A stretch of 64,000 nt of DNA. It comes from Bacteroidales bacterium (GTDB taxonomy: Bacteria; Bacteroidota; Bacteroidia; Bacteroidales; UBA932). A program made the translations under genes and the position numbers. Position 1 is the first letter of the stretch, and every line of letters starts with the position of its first letter. A model generated the notes under the pieces. It made no database searches, had not been told where the DNA came from, and was given only the letters and a program-made list of their open reading frames with translations. Positions 12,380-22,960 of the stretch are shown here, in pieces. Location of the stretch: assembly GCA_015060395.1 (NCBI GenBank), contig SUYP01000001.1, positions 1 to 64,000 on the forward strand. The letters run 5' to 3'.

Positions 12380-13933
12380 TTACCAGCCTGGGTTCTGCTG
12401 GATGTTAGGGTTGAGACGGATCTCGGTTCCTGGATATGGAAGGAGATTATGCTTTGGCTTGAAGCCATACTTTGAAGGATCGTTGTTGTACACCTTCTTC
12501 TCTACCTGGCCATTATGGTTGAGGAGCGGACAGTAGCTTCCCTGATTCTTCATCTTAGCCTCTGCGATACCCCAGCGGAGCATATCCTGGAAGCGTGTTC
12601 CTTCACCGCAAAGTTCGATTCTCTTCTCTCTGCGGATCTCGTCGATTGTGTAACTTCCCTGAGTAGGAGCCTGGGCTCTTGTGCGGATAAGGTTCATATA
12701 TTCTGCAGCCTTTCCTGCATTGCCGTTCTCTGCGTGAGCCTCAGCAGCGCAGAGAAGTACCTCTGCATAACGCATCCACTGTCTGTTGCTGTCATCAACG
12801 AAGTTGGAACCTGCAGCAGGAACCTGCTCTGCAGTGATTCTCCATTTCCACATAAAGTAACCCTCGCTTATGATTGTATTTCCTTCCTTGACATTGATGC
12901 CCTTTTCTGTCATCTGCTCCCAAGTCTTCATAGTGGCATTGAGACGGTAACCGTTCTCGCCTTCTACGGCTACGAAGTCATTGTAAAGATCCTCCTGAGG
13001 ACTGAGAAATCCCCAACCAAGACCTGCAAGACCGGCATTCTGACAGCAGTTGTCAACTAACTTGTCAGTACGGTAGTGGATCATAAGGTGGAGCATCGTG
13101 AAGTTGTTCCATACGTTGTTAGGGTCACTGATCTTGATGCTTTCAAACATACTTTCGCAGTTCTGCTTGGCTGAAAATGCGATTACGTTTTCATAGTCAT
13201 TGTAAAGTCTGTATAGACCGCTGTCGATGATCGAGTCAAAAGTCTTCGCAGCCTCATCATACTTCTTCTGCCAGAGATAGGCCTTTCCGAGAAGCGCCTG
13301 AGCGAACTGCTTTGTGATTCTCCAGGTCTTGTCATCAGCGTCAGCCTTTTGTGTAAGATAACCTGAATCGATTGCTTCTGTGAGATCCTTCTCAACGAGA
13401 CTCCAGAGTTCTTCAGTGCCGCCGTTAGGCATCTGATACTCAGATGGTTCCAGTTCGTGGTCAACAAGTGGAGGATTACCCCACATTGAAATAAGTTCGA
13501 AGTATGACCAGGCGCGGAATACCTTTGCCTCTGCTCTTGCACGAAGTTGGATGTCGGTTTCTTCAGGAACGTGTCCGAGAACTACGTTTGCCTTGTAGAT
13601 TATGCCGTAATAACTGGTGAACATACCTTCGAGGTATCCCTGGTCAGTTCCAAATGTGAACTCATTAAGTCCTTCGAGGTCAGCGTTGTCGTTACGTCCG
13701 CCGCCGCCTGCCCAGAAGTCGTCAGTAAGCATATTCTTACCGAGGACGTAGTTCATTTCATTGTTCTTTACCTGAATGTAGCAGGAAACAATGGCTGCCT
13801 CCGCCTCTTCGTCGGTCTGGTAGAAGGTCTCATAGTTCTGCACACCGTGCTGAGGAATGTCCAGCAGGTCGTTGCAGGAACTGAGTGCGGCAGTCATCGC
13901 GGCCAAGGCCAGAATGATATATCTTGTTTTCAT
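12380..13933 (-). CDS. susD: SusD/RagB-family glycan-binding lipoprotein
   Basis: 517 residues with lipobox ALSSC (cysteine 20) followed by NDLLDIPQHG, the usual start of SusD homologues. N-terminal SusD-like TPR region (residues about 30-230, with AEAKVFRAWSYFELISMWG) and a C-terminal RagB/SusD region ending in WMRYAEVLLCAAEAHAENG, IRREKRIELCGEG and LLPYPGTEIRLNPN. These proteins form the lid of the SusC transporter on the outer surface and capture the substrate. Encoded 20 bp downstream of susC. Homologue by family, not orthologue of starch SusD; the ligand is unknown. Confidence 0.95.
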   Translation of the reverse strand: MKTRYIILALAAMTAALSSCNDLLDIPQHGVQNYETFYQTDEEAEAAIVSCYIQVKNNEMNYVLGKNMLTDDFWAGGGGRNDNADLEGLNEFTFGTDQGYLEGMFTSYYGIIYKANVVLGHVPEETDIQLRARAEAKVFRAWSYFELISMWGNPPLVDHELEPSEYQMPNGGTEELWSLVEKDLTEAIDSGYLTQKADADDKTWRITKQFAQALLGKAYLWQKKYDEAAKTFDSIIDSGLYRLYNDYENVIAFSAKQNCESMFESIKISDPNNVWNNFTMLHLMIHYRTDKLVDNCCQNAGLAGLGWGFLSPQEDLYNDFVAVEGENGYRLNATMKTWEQMTEKGINVKEGNTIISEGYFMWKWRITAEQVPAAGSNFVDDSNRQWMRYAEVLLCAAEAHAENGNAGKAAEYMNLIRTRAQAPTQGSYTIDEIRREKRIELCGEGTRFQDMLRWGIAEAKMKNQGSYCPLLNHNGQVEKKVYNNDPSKYGFKPKHNLLPYPGTEIRLNPNIQQNPGW

Positions 13934-13953
13934 TTCTTCTTTATTTTAGATGG

Positions 13954-16900
13954 TTAGAATGTAATGCTTACACCGGCAACAACCTTCTTTGAAGTTGGGA
14001 AGTTACCCTTGTCAACTCCCATATTGGTTACTTCCGGGTCAAATCCCGGATAATCGCTGAATGTGATGAAGTCGTCAAGTGATGCATAAACGCGGAGGTT
14101 CTGGACCTTGATTGTCTTCATCCACTTCTGAGGGAATGTATATCCGAGCTGGATCTGCTTGATCTTAAAGTAACTGCCATTGAATATTGATGCTGATGAG
14201 AGATAATACTTATCCATTTCTGTAGCACCCGCTCTTGGCTTGCTTCCGTTAGGATTGGTTGTCTTGTTCCATCTGTCCTCGGTGAAGTATGTTAATTTGT
14301 TGAGGGTATAGTCAGAACGGTTGAGACAGCAGTAGATGTCGCCTCCCGCTGCACCTGTGCCGAATACGATGAGGTCGAGTCCTTTCCACGCTGCTGTGAG
14401 GGTGATACCGTAAGTAAGGTCAGCGAAACCCTTACCGATCATAGTCTTGTCACTATCGGTTATCACGTTGTCTCCATCGAGATCCTTGAAGGTAGGGTTA
14501 CCTGTTTCAGGATTGATGCCGTCAAACTCATAACCATAGAAATACCAGGCCGGCTTTCCTACCTCGAAGCGTGTTATGGCTCCGTAAGTATGGAATGTCT
14601 GTCCGTCGATAGCATCGAGAGTCTTGTGGATATGTGTCACTTTGTTCTTGATTGTAGAGAGGTTGCCGCGTACGCCGTAACTGAAGTCACCGATGTTGTC
14701 CTGCCATCCGAGTTCGAACTCCAGACCGGTGTTGCTGATGTTACCTGCGTTCACCGGAGATGCGGTGTTACCTACCACTGTTGAAGGTGTGATGCCGGAA
14801 ACGATGAGGTCCTTAGTGTCCTTCTTGAACCAGTCTGCGCTGAATGAGAGACGGTTGTTGAAGAAACGTGTGTCGATACCAATGTTGGTCTGCTCTGATG
14901 TCTCCCACTTGAGTTCCTTGTTGCCGGTTGCAGATGGAGCGTATCCGTTGATGTACTCAGTACCATTACCGGTCGGATAAGAACCTGTACCGCTGATTAC
15001 GGTTGCATATCTGTATCCTCCGAGGCTTGAGAGCGAACCGTTCTGTCCCCACGAAGCACGGAACTTCAAATGTGAGAGCCAGTTTCTGGTGTTCTCCATA
15101 AACTTTTCGTTGGAGATGACCCATCCTGCAGAAACTGCCGGGAAGTAACCCCATCTTGTCTCTATTGGAAGCACGCTGCTGTCGGCTGCGTCTGCACGGA
15201 GAGATGCCTGGAAGAGGTATCGGCCTTTGTATTCATAGTTGAGACGTCCGAAGTATGAGTTCTTTCTTGAGAATGTTGCCTCACCACCACTTACGCTGTC
15301 TTCAGCATTGGCTGTAGCATACGCGAAATACCAGAAAAGAGGATCATCTTTCTGGAATCCGAGGTCGGTGTCGCTTCCGTGCTTGTCACCGCTTACTCCG
15401 AAGTTGCGGCTTTCAGTGAAACTGGTACCGAGCATAATGCCGAAATCGTGACCCTTGATGTTCTTGTTGTAATTGAGGAAGTTCTCCCACTGCCAGTATG
15501 TGCTGGCGTATGTGCTTGCGTTTACAGAAAGATAATTCTGGTGGTGCATTGCATTGGCATAGTAGTCGTGTCCTACCGAGTAAGACTCTGAACTTGATAG
15601 ACGATAGCCCAGACGTGATGTGACTGTAAGACCCTTGACAGGCATAAAGTTGATGTAGGTGGTACCGTTGATGTTGTAACCTCTGCTGTCATTGTCGCTT
15701 GCGTCACGCATAATGAGAGGATTCTGGTTCTCTGATGTGTTGAAGTTCGATACACCATAGACATTGCCTTTGCCGTCGCCGAGCATAGGAGCGTGATCGC
15801 CGTAATAGATGTCAGCCATATGCTGAGGAAGATTGTCAATGGCGTAGAGAGGCTTTGTGAGAGGGTCAAGGTTGAGGACGGCAAGGAGGTATGAACCGTA
15901 CTCTGAACCTTCCGATACTGATCTTGACTTGTAGTACTCGATCTGGTTGTTTGTTCCGATCTCGAGCCAAGGCTTGATCTTCCAACTTGCGTTGATCATA
16001 CCGGTGATACGCTCGTAGAAGTCTTTGTCGCCTGCAACGATACCGTCATTGTTGAGGTAAGATCCGGATACATAGATTGATTTGCCTTCGCTACCTGCTG
16101 AGAATGTGAGGTTGTGGCGCTGCATTGCGGAATTTTCGAAACCTACCTTGGTCCAGTCTGTGTTGGTCACGAAATCCCAATTGTTGTAGAAGTTCTCGAG
16201 AGAAATGAGGCCAGCCTCGGAATAGTAATCGATATACTGCTCTGCGTTCATCATTTGAGGTACGCGCGCGAGACTCTGCGAAGTGTACTGGTAGTCGTAG
16301 GTGATATTGCCGTTGCCCTTACCCTTCTTTGTGGTGACGAGGATAACTCCGTTACCAGCCTCCGCACCATAGATCGCAGCGGAAGCACCGTCCTTGAGGA
16401 CCTCCATTGATTCGATGTCGTTAGGGTCGATACCTGCAAGGCTTCCTATACGTCCGTCCACTACTACGAGAGGGTCGCTGTTACCGTTTGAACCGATACC
16501 GCGGATACGGATTGATGGTGATGCTCCCGGACGGGCTGAACCTGTCAATACCTGTACACCTGAAGTCTTACCCTGGAGCGCCTGTGATGCTGTAGTGATG
16601 GTACGGGCCTCGAGGTCCTGGGACTTTACTTGTGATACCGATCCTGTGAGGGAACTCTTCTTCTGGACACCGTATCCGACAACGACAGTCTCCTCCAGCA
16701 TCTCGTTGTCCGGCTCCATATTGATGTTCAAAGTGCCGTTGATGGCGTTCTTTTCGACTGGGAGATAGCCGATGTATGAGAATTCGAGCACAGCGCCTGA
16801 ATTTACTGTGATTTCGTACATACCGTCGCCGTCAGTCATAACGCCGTTCTGAGTTCCTTTCTCGATGACACTGACTCCTACCATCGGAGCATTCAGTTCA

Positions 16901-17022
16901 TCAATGACTTTACCGGTCACCTTCAGCTGTCCTTGTGCGGATGCCGAGAGAGAGCCGGCCAGAATGAGGAGCATTGCCAGAGCAGTGCCGATCATTCTTG
17001 AGAATGTTGATTTGGTTCTCAT
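13954..17022 (-). CDS. susC: SusC/RagA-family TonB-dependent outer-membrane transporter
   Basis: 1022 residues. Signal peptide to about residue 29 (SLSASAQ), carboxypeptidase-D-regulatory-like domain at about 33-105 (VTGKVIDELNAPMVGVSV), then the SusC plug motif ETVVVGYGVQKKSSLTGSV from residue 111 and a 22-strand barrel to the C-terminus ending in VVAGVSITF (terminal aromatic residue). It imports the substrate captured by the SusD partner using TonB energy. Precedes susD by 20 bp and follows the carboxylesterase gene by 34 bp. No linked sigma/anti-sigma pair; control is more likely from the adjacent hybrid two-component protein. Confidence 0.96.
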   Translation of the reverse strand: MRTKSTFSRMIGTALAMLLILAGSLSASAQGQLKVTGKVIDELNAPMVGVSVIEKGTQNGVMTDGDGMYEITVNSGAVLEFSYIGYLPVEKNAINGTLNINMEPDNEMLEETVVVGYGVQKKSSLTGSVSQVKSQDLEARTITTASQALQGKTSGVQVLTGSARPGASPSIRIRGIGSNGNSDPLVVVDGRIGSLAGIDPNDIESMEVLKDGASAAIYGAEAGNGVILVTTKKGKGNGNITYDYQYTSQSLARVPQMMNAEQYIDYYSEAGLISLENFYNNWDFVTNTDWTKVGFENSAMQRHNLTFSAGSEGKSIYVSGSYLNNDGIVAGDKDFYERITGMINASWKIKPWLEIGTNNQIEYYKSRSVSEGSEYGSYLLAVLNLDPLTKPLYAIDNLPQHMADIYYGDHAPMLGDGKGNVYGVSNFNTSENQNPLIMRDASDNDSRGYNINGTTYINFMPVKGLTVTSRLGYRLSSSESYSVGHDYYANAMHHQNYLSVNASTYASTYWQWENFLNYNKNIKGHDFGIMLGTSFTESRNFGVSGDKHGSDTDLGFQKDDPLFWYFAYATANAEDSVSGGEATFSRKNSYFGRLNYEYKGRYLFQASLRADAADSSVLPIETRWGYFPAVSAGWVISNEKFMENTRNWLSHLKFRASWGQNGSLSSLGGYRYATVISGTGSYPTGNGTEYINGYAPSATGNKELKWETSEQTNIGIDTRFFNNRLSFSADWFKKDTKDLIVSGITPSTVVGNTASPVNAGNISNTGLEFELGWQDNIGDFSYGVRGNLSTIKNKVTHIHKTLDAIDGQTFHTYGAITRFEVGKPAWYFYGYEFDGINPETGNPTFKDLDGDNVITDSDKTMIGKGFADLTYGITLTAAWKGLDLIVFGTGAAGGDIYCCLNRSDYTLNKLTYFTEDRWNKTTNPNGSKPRAGATEMDKYYLSSASIFNGSYFKIKQIQLGYTFPQKWMKTIKVQNLRVYASLDDFITFSDYPGFDPEVTNMGVDKGNFPTSKKVVAGVSITF

Positions 17023-17056
17023 TGTTTTGATGGTTAGTGGTTAGTATTAAGTGTAA

Positions 17057-18712
17057 TTAGAATCCTCGTGTTGGAAACTGTCTGATAAAGTTGATCAGCT
17101 CCTTGTCGTGATTATATCTTACTTCGCAATCATCATTGAAGATCATAGCCGCCCCTTCGGAACAATTGTAAACCGGCCACTGCGGAAGATCTTCTGTGTT
17201 CGGGTCTCCTGTGCGGGCGAAATTGATCCAGGCTTGGCTCATCTTTCCTGCCAGCTCAAGCGCGTCTTTCCCACCTCCGGTCATAGAAGCGTGGATATCT
17301 GCATTGTTGAACACGAATGGTATTTCCATACAATGTGTGCTTCTGAGGATGCCGTCAAGCACAGGAGATTCCCAGGCAAACATATATGTGTATACCGGAG
17401 CTCCGCCCTGACGTGCCTTTATCACAGCCTGTTCAATGGCGCTTGGACGGAAGGTAAAGTCTGTGTCTATCAGGTCTTTAGGTTGGTAATCCGGATATGT
17501 CTTTTCAAACAGACGGAGGAATTCTTCTGTCTTCTCTCCGTATTTTGTCCTGAGATATTCAATTGCAGCCGACTTGTCTATAGTACGGAGTTGAGGAACG
17601 TATGTGCTCAGACTGAACTCGTGGATAGTCGTGCCTATCATCATAGGAACATCCTTTGACTGTTCGGGAGCGTCAGGAGAGAAAGGCTGGCGGGGAAGCA
17701 CGCTGCCGTCTACGGTCGGAGCCCATCCGAATATGAAGGATGCGAAACCCTGCTTTTCGGCTTCAGGCTTGAGCCGTGCTATGACCTTCTCACCGGCAGC
17801 AAGAAGATCCTCAAATGGTACTTTTGAAATTTCGTCAATACGGCAAGGTGTGATGCCGAGTTCTTCGACTACCGCAGCACCGATCCTGCGGGACCATCGG
17901 CTGTCCATTGTCCTGAGCATCGCACCGCTCTGGACGATTGCCTTATGGAATTTCCCTTTCGCTGCAGGAGTTGCAAGCAGTGTCGAAACTTTTCCTCCTC
18001 CGCCGGATTGTCCGAAAATCGTTACGTTGGATGCATCACCGCCGAAGTTCGCGATGTTCTCCTGAACCCATTCGAGCGCTGCAACAAGGTCGAGAAGGCC
18101 TGAATTCCCTGAATGTGCATATTTCTCACCGTATGCCGAAAGGTCGAGGAATCCAAGTACATTCAGTCGGTGATTCAATGTCACAACGACAACGTCACCC
18201 TTCTCAGCAAGATTCCTGCCGTCATACGAAGGCAGTTCCTGACCAGATCCGGCTGAATATCCGCCTCCGTGGAGCCATACCATCACCGGGCGTTTCTTCC
18301 CATCGTTGATTCCCGGTGTCCATATATTCACTCTGAGACAATCCTCGTCGGGGAAACCATCGTTCCAGTTGAAAGAGAATGCCTGCTCGTCGCTGTACCA
18401 GCCCATACGCTTGCCTTGCGGACAAGTAGGGCCGTACGCCCTGCAACTGCGCACTCCTTCCCACTTGTCTGCCGGAACTGGAGGCATAAATCTCTCTGCT
18501 TTTGCGTAAGGGATGCCTTTATAAGTAAAAATGCCGTTATCTATGTAGCCGGCCACACTTCCACCGGTTGTCTGTGCAAGGGTCGCTTCTGCCGATGTCT
18601 GCAATTCCGCGGTTCTGGCTTTGCATCCGCCGTCACGGTTCTTGGTCGCCTGACAGCATCCTACGGATGAAAGCAGGACTATGGCCAGTGGTAACAGGAT
18701 TCTGGTTCTCAT
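17057..18712 (-). CDS. type-B carboxylesterase lipoprotein
   Basis: 551 residues. Lipobox LSSVGC places the lipidated cysteine at residue 19. Carboxylesterase type-B features: GIPYAKAERF at 66-75, the oxyanion segment HGGGYSAGSG from 148, nucleophile S236 in FGQSGGGGKVS, an FGW/APTVDGSVLP region and HCMEIPFVF with the catalytic histidine. Such enzymes cleave bulky esters, including aryl and feruloyl esters. It appears to be the first gene of the PUL operon, immediately upstream of susC, so it is probably one of the most highly expressed enzymes and may act at the cell surface. Confidence 0.92.
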   Translation of the reverse strand: MRTRILLPLAIVLLSSVGCCQATKNRDGGCKARTAELQTSAEATLAQTTGGSVAGYIDNGIFTYKGIPYAKAERFMPPVPADKWEGVRSCRAYGPTCPQGKRMGWYSDEQAFSFNWNDGFPDEDCLRVNIWTPGINDGKKRPVMVWLHGGGYSAGSGQELPSYDGRNLAEKGDVVVVTLNHRLNVLGFLDLSAYGEKYAHSGNSGLLDLVAALEWVQENIANFGGDASNVTIFGQSGGGGKVSTLLATPAAKGKFHKAIVQSGAMLRTMDSRWSRRIGAAVVEELGITPCRIDEISKVPFEDLLAAGEKVIARLKPEAEKQGFASFIFGWAPTVDGSVLPRQPFSPDAPEQSKDVPMMIGTTIHEFSLSTYVPQLRTIDKSAAIEYLRTKYGEKTEEFLRLFEKTYPDYQPKDLIDTDFTFRPSAIEQAVIKARQGGAPVYTYMFAWESPVLDGILRSTHCMEIPFVFNNADIHASMTGGGKDALELAGKMSQAWINFARTGDPNTEDLPQWPVYNCSEGAAMIFNDDCEVRYNHDKELINFIRQFPTRGF

Positions 18713-18817
18713 ATTGTGCTGTTTTTGTGGTTATATCTGCAAATTTCGCTTTTATGCTTCAGACAGGCTTTCTTTTATGTGCTTTTCATTTTCCTTAGTG
18801 TTCAGGCTTGTTTTTCA

Positions 18818-18846
18818 ATTTGTTCATTTGTTTTCATATTTGTTCA
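18818..18846. promoter_or_regulatory. direct repeats, candidate binding site for the hybrid regulator
   Basis: ATTTGTTCA occurs at 18818-18826 and again at 18838-18846, 20 bp apart start to start (two helical turns), with ATTTGTTTTCA between. The region separates the divergent PUL operon and regulator gene. AraC-type output domains of hybrid two-component systems usually bind direct repeats of about this spacing. Inference from position and repeat geometry. Confidence 0.45.
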
Positions 18847-18861
18847 AAAACTATATTGATG

Positions 18862-18892
18862 TTGATGGATTGGCGATTATTTGCTATCTTCG
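18862..18892 (+). promoter_or_regulatory. Bacteroidetes-type promoter for the hybrid regulator
   Basis: TTG at 18862-18864, 20-bp spacer, then TATCTTCG at 18885-18892, which fits the TTG/TAnnTTyG pattern of Bacteroidetes primary-sigma promoters. The coding start is at 18914. Confidence 0.6.
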
Positions 18893-18913
18893 AAATAAAT
18901 ATGAATTTGACTT

Positions 18914-21900
18914 ATGATTAAAAGATACTGCCTCGCGGTCTTATTTATTATCATTCTGACCAGTTGTTCCGAGCGTAATATAATAGTCGATTACGATGTC
19001 GAATCTCCTTTGATAGCCAATGATATTTCCAATCAGAAAGTTTCCTCTTTTGCGGAAGATGCGTTAGGACATATATGGATCGGTACATTCCGTGGCCTGA
19101 ACCGGTTCAATGTCCACGAATTTCATCAGCATTTCTGCACAGATGAAGCGAATACTCTCCCCGACAATCAGATCCAATGTCTTTTCAAGGATTCGCAGAA
19201 CCGCCTCTGGGTCTCGACGGTAAACGGTATGGCGCTTTATACTGACCAGGACAGTTTCGAGCGTATTCCGATGGAGACTGTCAGCCGCAATTCGATACAG
19301 ATTTTCGAAGATAAATCAGGCAGAGTCTTTATCAATACATCCATCTCGCTATGCGTTTTCGACGAAGAAAGAAGAGTCTTTACCGATGTGTTGCATCTGT
19401 TGGATAATTCATATTCGATGACGCGTCAGTGCTTCATCACACCAGGCGGTGATCTTGTTGTGGCCGGTTCGTCAAACCTTAAGAAATATGACGTCCGGAC
19501 TATGGAACTCAAAGACTCGGTCTCTTTACAGAATTATCCAGGATATTTCACTATGATGGATGATGGCAGACTGTGGATGAGTTCGTATTCGGGACTTTCG
19601 ATATATGATACCGATAAATCGAAGTTCGATGAACTGCCCAAAGTCATTTCTTCTCATCCGATGATGGGGGGAGCAGCAGTCTCATATATATATCCGTACG
19701 GAGATTCGTCCATCCTCTTCAATACGGAAAAGAACGGACTGTTCCTGTATGACAAGGCAGAAGGTTCGTTCATACATCAGTCTGAAAAAGGTTTCCCTTT
19801 CACCGTACCTGATGTGAAGATAAACTGTATGTTCGAGGATTCGAGGAACAATCTCTGGATAGGATCTTATGATCAGGGATATTATGTCATATATGATTAT
19901 CAGGGACGCTTCAACAATGACAGCTGGCTGAAATCGAATCTTGGTCATAAATCGGTCGTGTCTGTTGACTGTGACAGCAAGGATAATCTCTGGATTTCTA
20001 CTCTTAAGGACGGACTCTTCCTGTATAATGCTTCATCCGGACTGTTCCGAAGGATCGATCTGAGAAAGATATTCGGGTCGAATGGAGATGATAAGGTGGA
20101 TATAAACAATGTGTTCGTTGACAGGAATGATGATATCTGGCTGACCGCCAGTGGGAAAATTGCCAGGTGCAGTTTTGACGGAAGCGCCTTGACTGTTGAC
20201 AAGACCTGGTCTGTCTTTTATCCTATTTCAATGTCTCAGGACAAGGATGGAAGAGTCTGGATAGGAGCTCCCGGGGAATATATCCATTATGTGTCACCGG
20301 AAGATGACAGTTTACACAGCATCAGGACCCATACGTCCTACTATACCTTCACGCCTTATTGCCTCCCGTTGAGTGACGGTAATATACTTTCAGCCTCTTT
20401 TCAGCACGGCTTGTGCGAAATAGACGGACAGGAAATAAATGTCCGGCAGATCAGTTTTGCTGAAGATATCTGGAATAACTGTATCAAGAGGTCGGTCTTC
20501 GTCCCCTCCTGTATGTATCAGGATGATGATGGTACCGTGTGGATAGGTACTGTGGCAAACGGTTTAATGAAGTATGATGGTTCAGCGGATTCTTTGATGC
20601 CCGTATCCGGAACTCCTTGTCTGGATATAGCATCTATAGAAGAAGATCTTCAAGGCAATCTCTGGGTAAGCACCCAGTACGGACTTGGAAAATACGACAG
20701 GTCGTCCGGGAAATTCGTCAACTGGTATGCGAGTGACGGAATCGGTGGCAATCAGTTCTATGACAGAGCCTCTTGCAGGCTTTCCGACGGAACTCTTGTA
20801 TTCGGGGGAACCCACGGTCTTACGGTATTCAACCCTATAGATGTTACGACGCATCGTAATGTGGCTGTGTATTTTGAAGATCTGAAGGTGCATAACAGGT
20901 TGATGCGCCCCGGTGTTGACAAGTGTATGGACAAGGCACTGCCGTTTAATCCTGAAATAAGGCTGAGTCACGAGCAGAATGGTTTCAGCATATCTTTTGC
21001 TGCGGTGGAATATGGCGAATACGAGAGAGTGGATTATATGTATAAGCTGGAAGGCTTTGACAGTCATTGGATAGATGCCCACAATAACAGAGAGGCATAT
21101 TATTCGAACATCCCGGCAGGCAGGTATGACTTCAAGGTAAGAGTTACAAATGCCGATTATACGGATGTTGTCGCCGAAAATTCCATCAGAGTGGTAATCG
21201 AGAAACCATTATGGCTTTCCTGGTGGGCCGTCTTGATATATCTCCTATGTATGCTCCTGATAATCAATCGGATTACGAAGCTGCACAGGCAGATGAAGGA
21301 TGAGAAATTAGCAAAACTTAAGGCACAGCAGGAAAAGGAGCAGGAAAAGAAGGTGAATCAGATGAATATGAGCTTCTTCGCCAATATATCCCACGAGTTC
21401 CGTACGCCTCTTACTATGATTTCAGGGCCGGTGACCCAGTTGCAGGAATCTTCCGGGATGACTGTCGAAGATAAGAGGCTTCTGAATATCGTGCAGAGAA
21501 ACATCAGGCGTATGCTCAGGCTTGTGAATCAGCTTCTCGATTTCAATAAACTCGAAAACGATACTCTTAGACTGAAGGTCAAACCTCTGGATCTGATAGC
21601 TCAGTTGAAGAATCTGACAGATATATTTCAGGTTACTGCAAATGAGAAAGGAGTCACTTTCCGTACATACGGTCTTGAAGATTCGCTGATGGTATGGGTT
21701 GATGACGACAAACTTGATAAGATATGTTTCAACCTGCTTTCTAATGCAATGAAGTTCACCTCTGCAGGCGGGAAGGTGGAGTTCGGTCTGGATATAATAT
21801 CCAGAGATGATGCAACGTCCTTCTTCAATCTGGATGATAAGGATGTCGATATGCATTTTATGAAGATTGTCGTCAAGGACACTGGCCAGGGCATCCCGGA

Positions 21901-22957
21901 GGATCAGTTGGAAAAGATATTTGAACGATACTACCAACTTGATAACCAGATACGCGGAGGCTATAACTGGGGCACTGGCATAGGCCTTTATCTTGCCAAG
22001 ACATTGACGCGGATGCATCACGGATATTTGAAGGCCGGCAACCGTGCGGATGGGCCTGGAGCCGAATTCACCTTGATAATTCCGATATCCGAGTCGTCAT
22101 ATTCCGAGTCGGAAAAACATAATGCCGGGGCGGCTGATGCTGTCAGTCCATATATGGTCAGCAGCGTCATATATACGGATCTGCCTTCTAATGTGTCTGA
22201 TGAGGGCCGCAAGAAGGTCCTGCTGGTTGATGACGACGCGGATGTAATCCACTATATGAAGGAACTTCTGGCTCCATATTATGATGTCCAGAGCAGGTTT
22301 GATGCAGATTCTGCCTATACCCTTATGAAGGAGGAGGCATTCGATGTCGTGATATCCGATGTCGTGATGCCGGGAAAGAACGGATACGAACTATGCCGTC
22401 AGATAAAGGATAATATACAGATTTCTCATATCCCGGTGATACTTCTTACTGCCAAAGCTACTGTAGAGGATCAGGTGCAGGGACTTGACTGCGGTGCAGA
22501 TGCATATGTGACAAAACCTTTTGAGCCTCAATATCTTCTGGCTCTTATAAGCTCGCAGCTCAAGAATAGGGAGAAATTGCGTGCCTTGCTCAGCGAAGCG
22601 ACCGATATGGATAATCTTGAAGAAAATGTGCTCTCGCCTCAGGACAATGCGTTTATGTCAGAACTGTATCAGCTGATGGAAAAGGAACTCTCCAATTCAG
22701 AACTGGATGTGGCCCGTATGACGGAGATGCTCCATATTTCGCGTACTAAGTTCTATTATAAGGTAAAGGGACTTACCGGTGAGAATCCGAGTGTATTCTT
22801 CAAAAGGTACAAGCTCAACAGGGCAGCCCAACTTCTGGGAGAGAGAAAATACAATGTTTCAGAGATTGCCGATATGACAGGTTTCAGCACACTTTCTCAT
22901 TTCTCAACCAGTTTCAAGAAACAATTCGGTGTATCTCCTAGCGAATATGTAAAATAG
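18914..22957 (+). CDS. hybrid two-component system sensor/regulator (HTCS) of the PUL
   Basis: 1347 residues. Lipoprotein-like or anchor N-terminus (ILTSC), then a periplasmic two-propeller sensor built from Reg_prop-type repeats (IWIGTFRGLNRF, LWVSTVNGMALY, LWIGSYDQGYYV and others) to about residue 680. A Y_Y_Y domain (about 690-775) and a transmembrane helix (WAVLIYLLCMLLIINR) follow. The cytoplasmic part has HisKA with the phospho-acceptor H827 in NISHEFRTPL, a HATPase domain, a receiver with phospho-acceptor D1149 in VISDVVMPG, and an AraC-type HTH at about 1245-1347 ending in FGVSPSEYVK. Such proteins bind a specific oligosaccharide and activate their PUL. Divergent orientation to susC and adjacency strongly support that role here. 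Confidence 0.96.
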   Translation: MIKRYCLAVLFIIILTSCSERNIIVDYDVESPLIANDISNQKVSSFAEDALGHIWIGTFRGLNRFNVHEFHQHFCTDEANTLPDNQIQCLFKDSQNRLWVSTVNGMALYTDQDSFERIPMETVSRNSIQIFEDKSGRVFINTSISLCVFDEERRVFTDVLHLLDNSYSMTRQCFITPGGDLVVAGSSNLKKYDVRTMELKDSVSLQNYPGYFTMMDDGRLWMSSYSGLSIYDTDKSKFDELPKVISSHPMMGGAAVSYIYPYGDSSILFNTEKNGLFLYDKAEGSFIHQSEKGFPFTVPDVKINCMFEDSRNNLWIGSYDQGYYVIYDYQGRFNNDSWLKSNLGHKSVVSVDCDSKDNLWISTLKDGLFLYNASSGLFRRIDLRKIFGSNGDDKVDINNVFVDRNDDIWLTASGKIARCSFDGSALTVDKTWSVFYPISMSQDKDGRVWIGAPGEYIHYVSPEDDSLHSIRTHTSYYTFTPYCLPLSDGNILSASFQHGLCEIDGQEINVRQISFAEDIWNNCIKRSVFVPSCMYQDDDGTVWIGTVANGLMKYDGSADSLMPVSGTPCLDIASIEEDLQGNLWVSTQYGLGKYDRSSGKFVNWYASDGIGGNQFYDRASCRLSDGTLVFGGTHGLTVFNPIDVTTHRNVAVYFEDLKVHNRLMRPGVDKCMDKALPFNPEIRLSHEQNGFSISFAAVEYGEYERVDYMYKLEGFDSHWIDAHNNREAYYSNIPAGRYDFKVRVTNADYTDVVAENSIRVVIEKPLWLSWWAVLIYLLCMLLIINRITKLHRQMKDEKLAKLKAQQEKEQEKKVNQMNMSFFANISHEFRTPLTMISGPVTQLQESSGMTVEDKRLLNIVQRNIRRMLRLVNQLLDFNKLENDTLRLKVKPLDLIAQLKNLTDIFQVTANEKGVTFRTYGLEDSLMVWVDDDKLDKICFNLLSNAMKFTSAGGKVEFGLDIISRDDATSFFNLDDKDVDMHFMKIVVKDTGQGIPEDQLEKIFERYYQLDNQIRGGYNWGTGIGLYLAKTLTRMHHGYLKAGNRADGPGAEFTLIIPISESSYSESEKHNAGAADAVSPYMVSSVIYTDLPSNVSDEGRKKVLLVDDDADVIHYMKELLAPYYDVQSRFDADSAYTLMKEEAFDVVISDVVMPGKNGYELCRQIKDNIQISHIPVILLTAKATVEDQVQGLDCGADAYVTKPFEPQYLLALISSQLKNREKLRALLSEATDMDNLEENVLSPQDNAFMSELYQLMEKELSNSELDVARMTEMLHISRTKFYYKVKGLTGENPSVFFKRYKLNRAAQLLGERKYNVSEIADMTGFSTLSHFSTSFKKQFGVSPSEYVK

Positions 22958-22960
22958 TCA

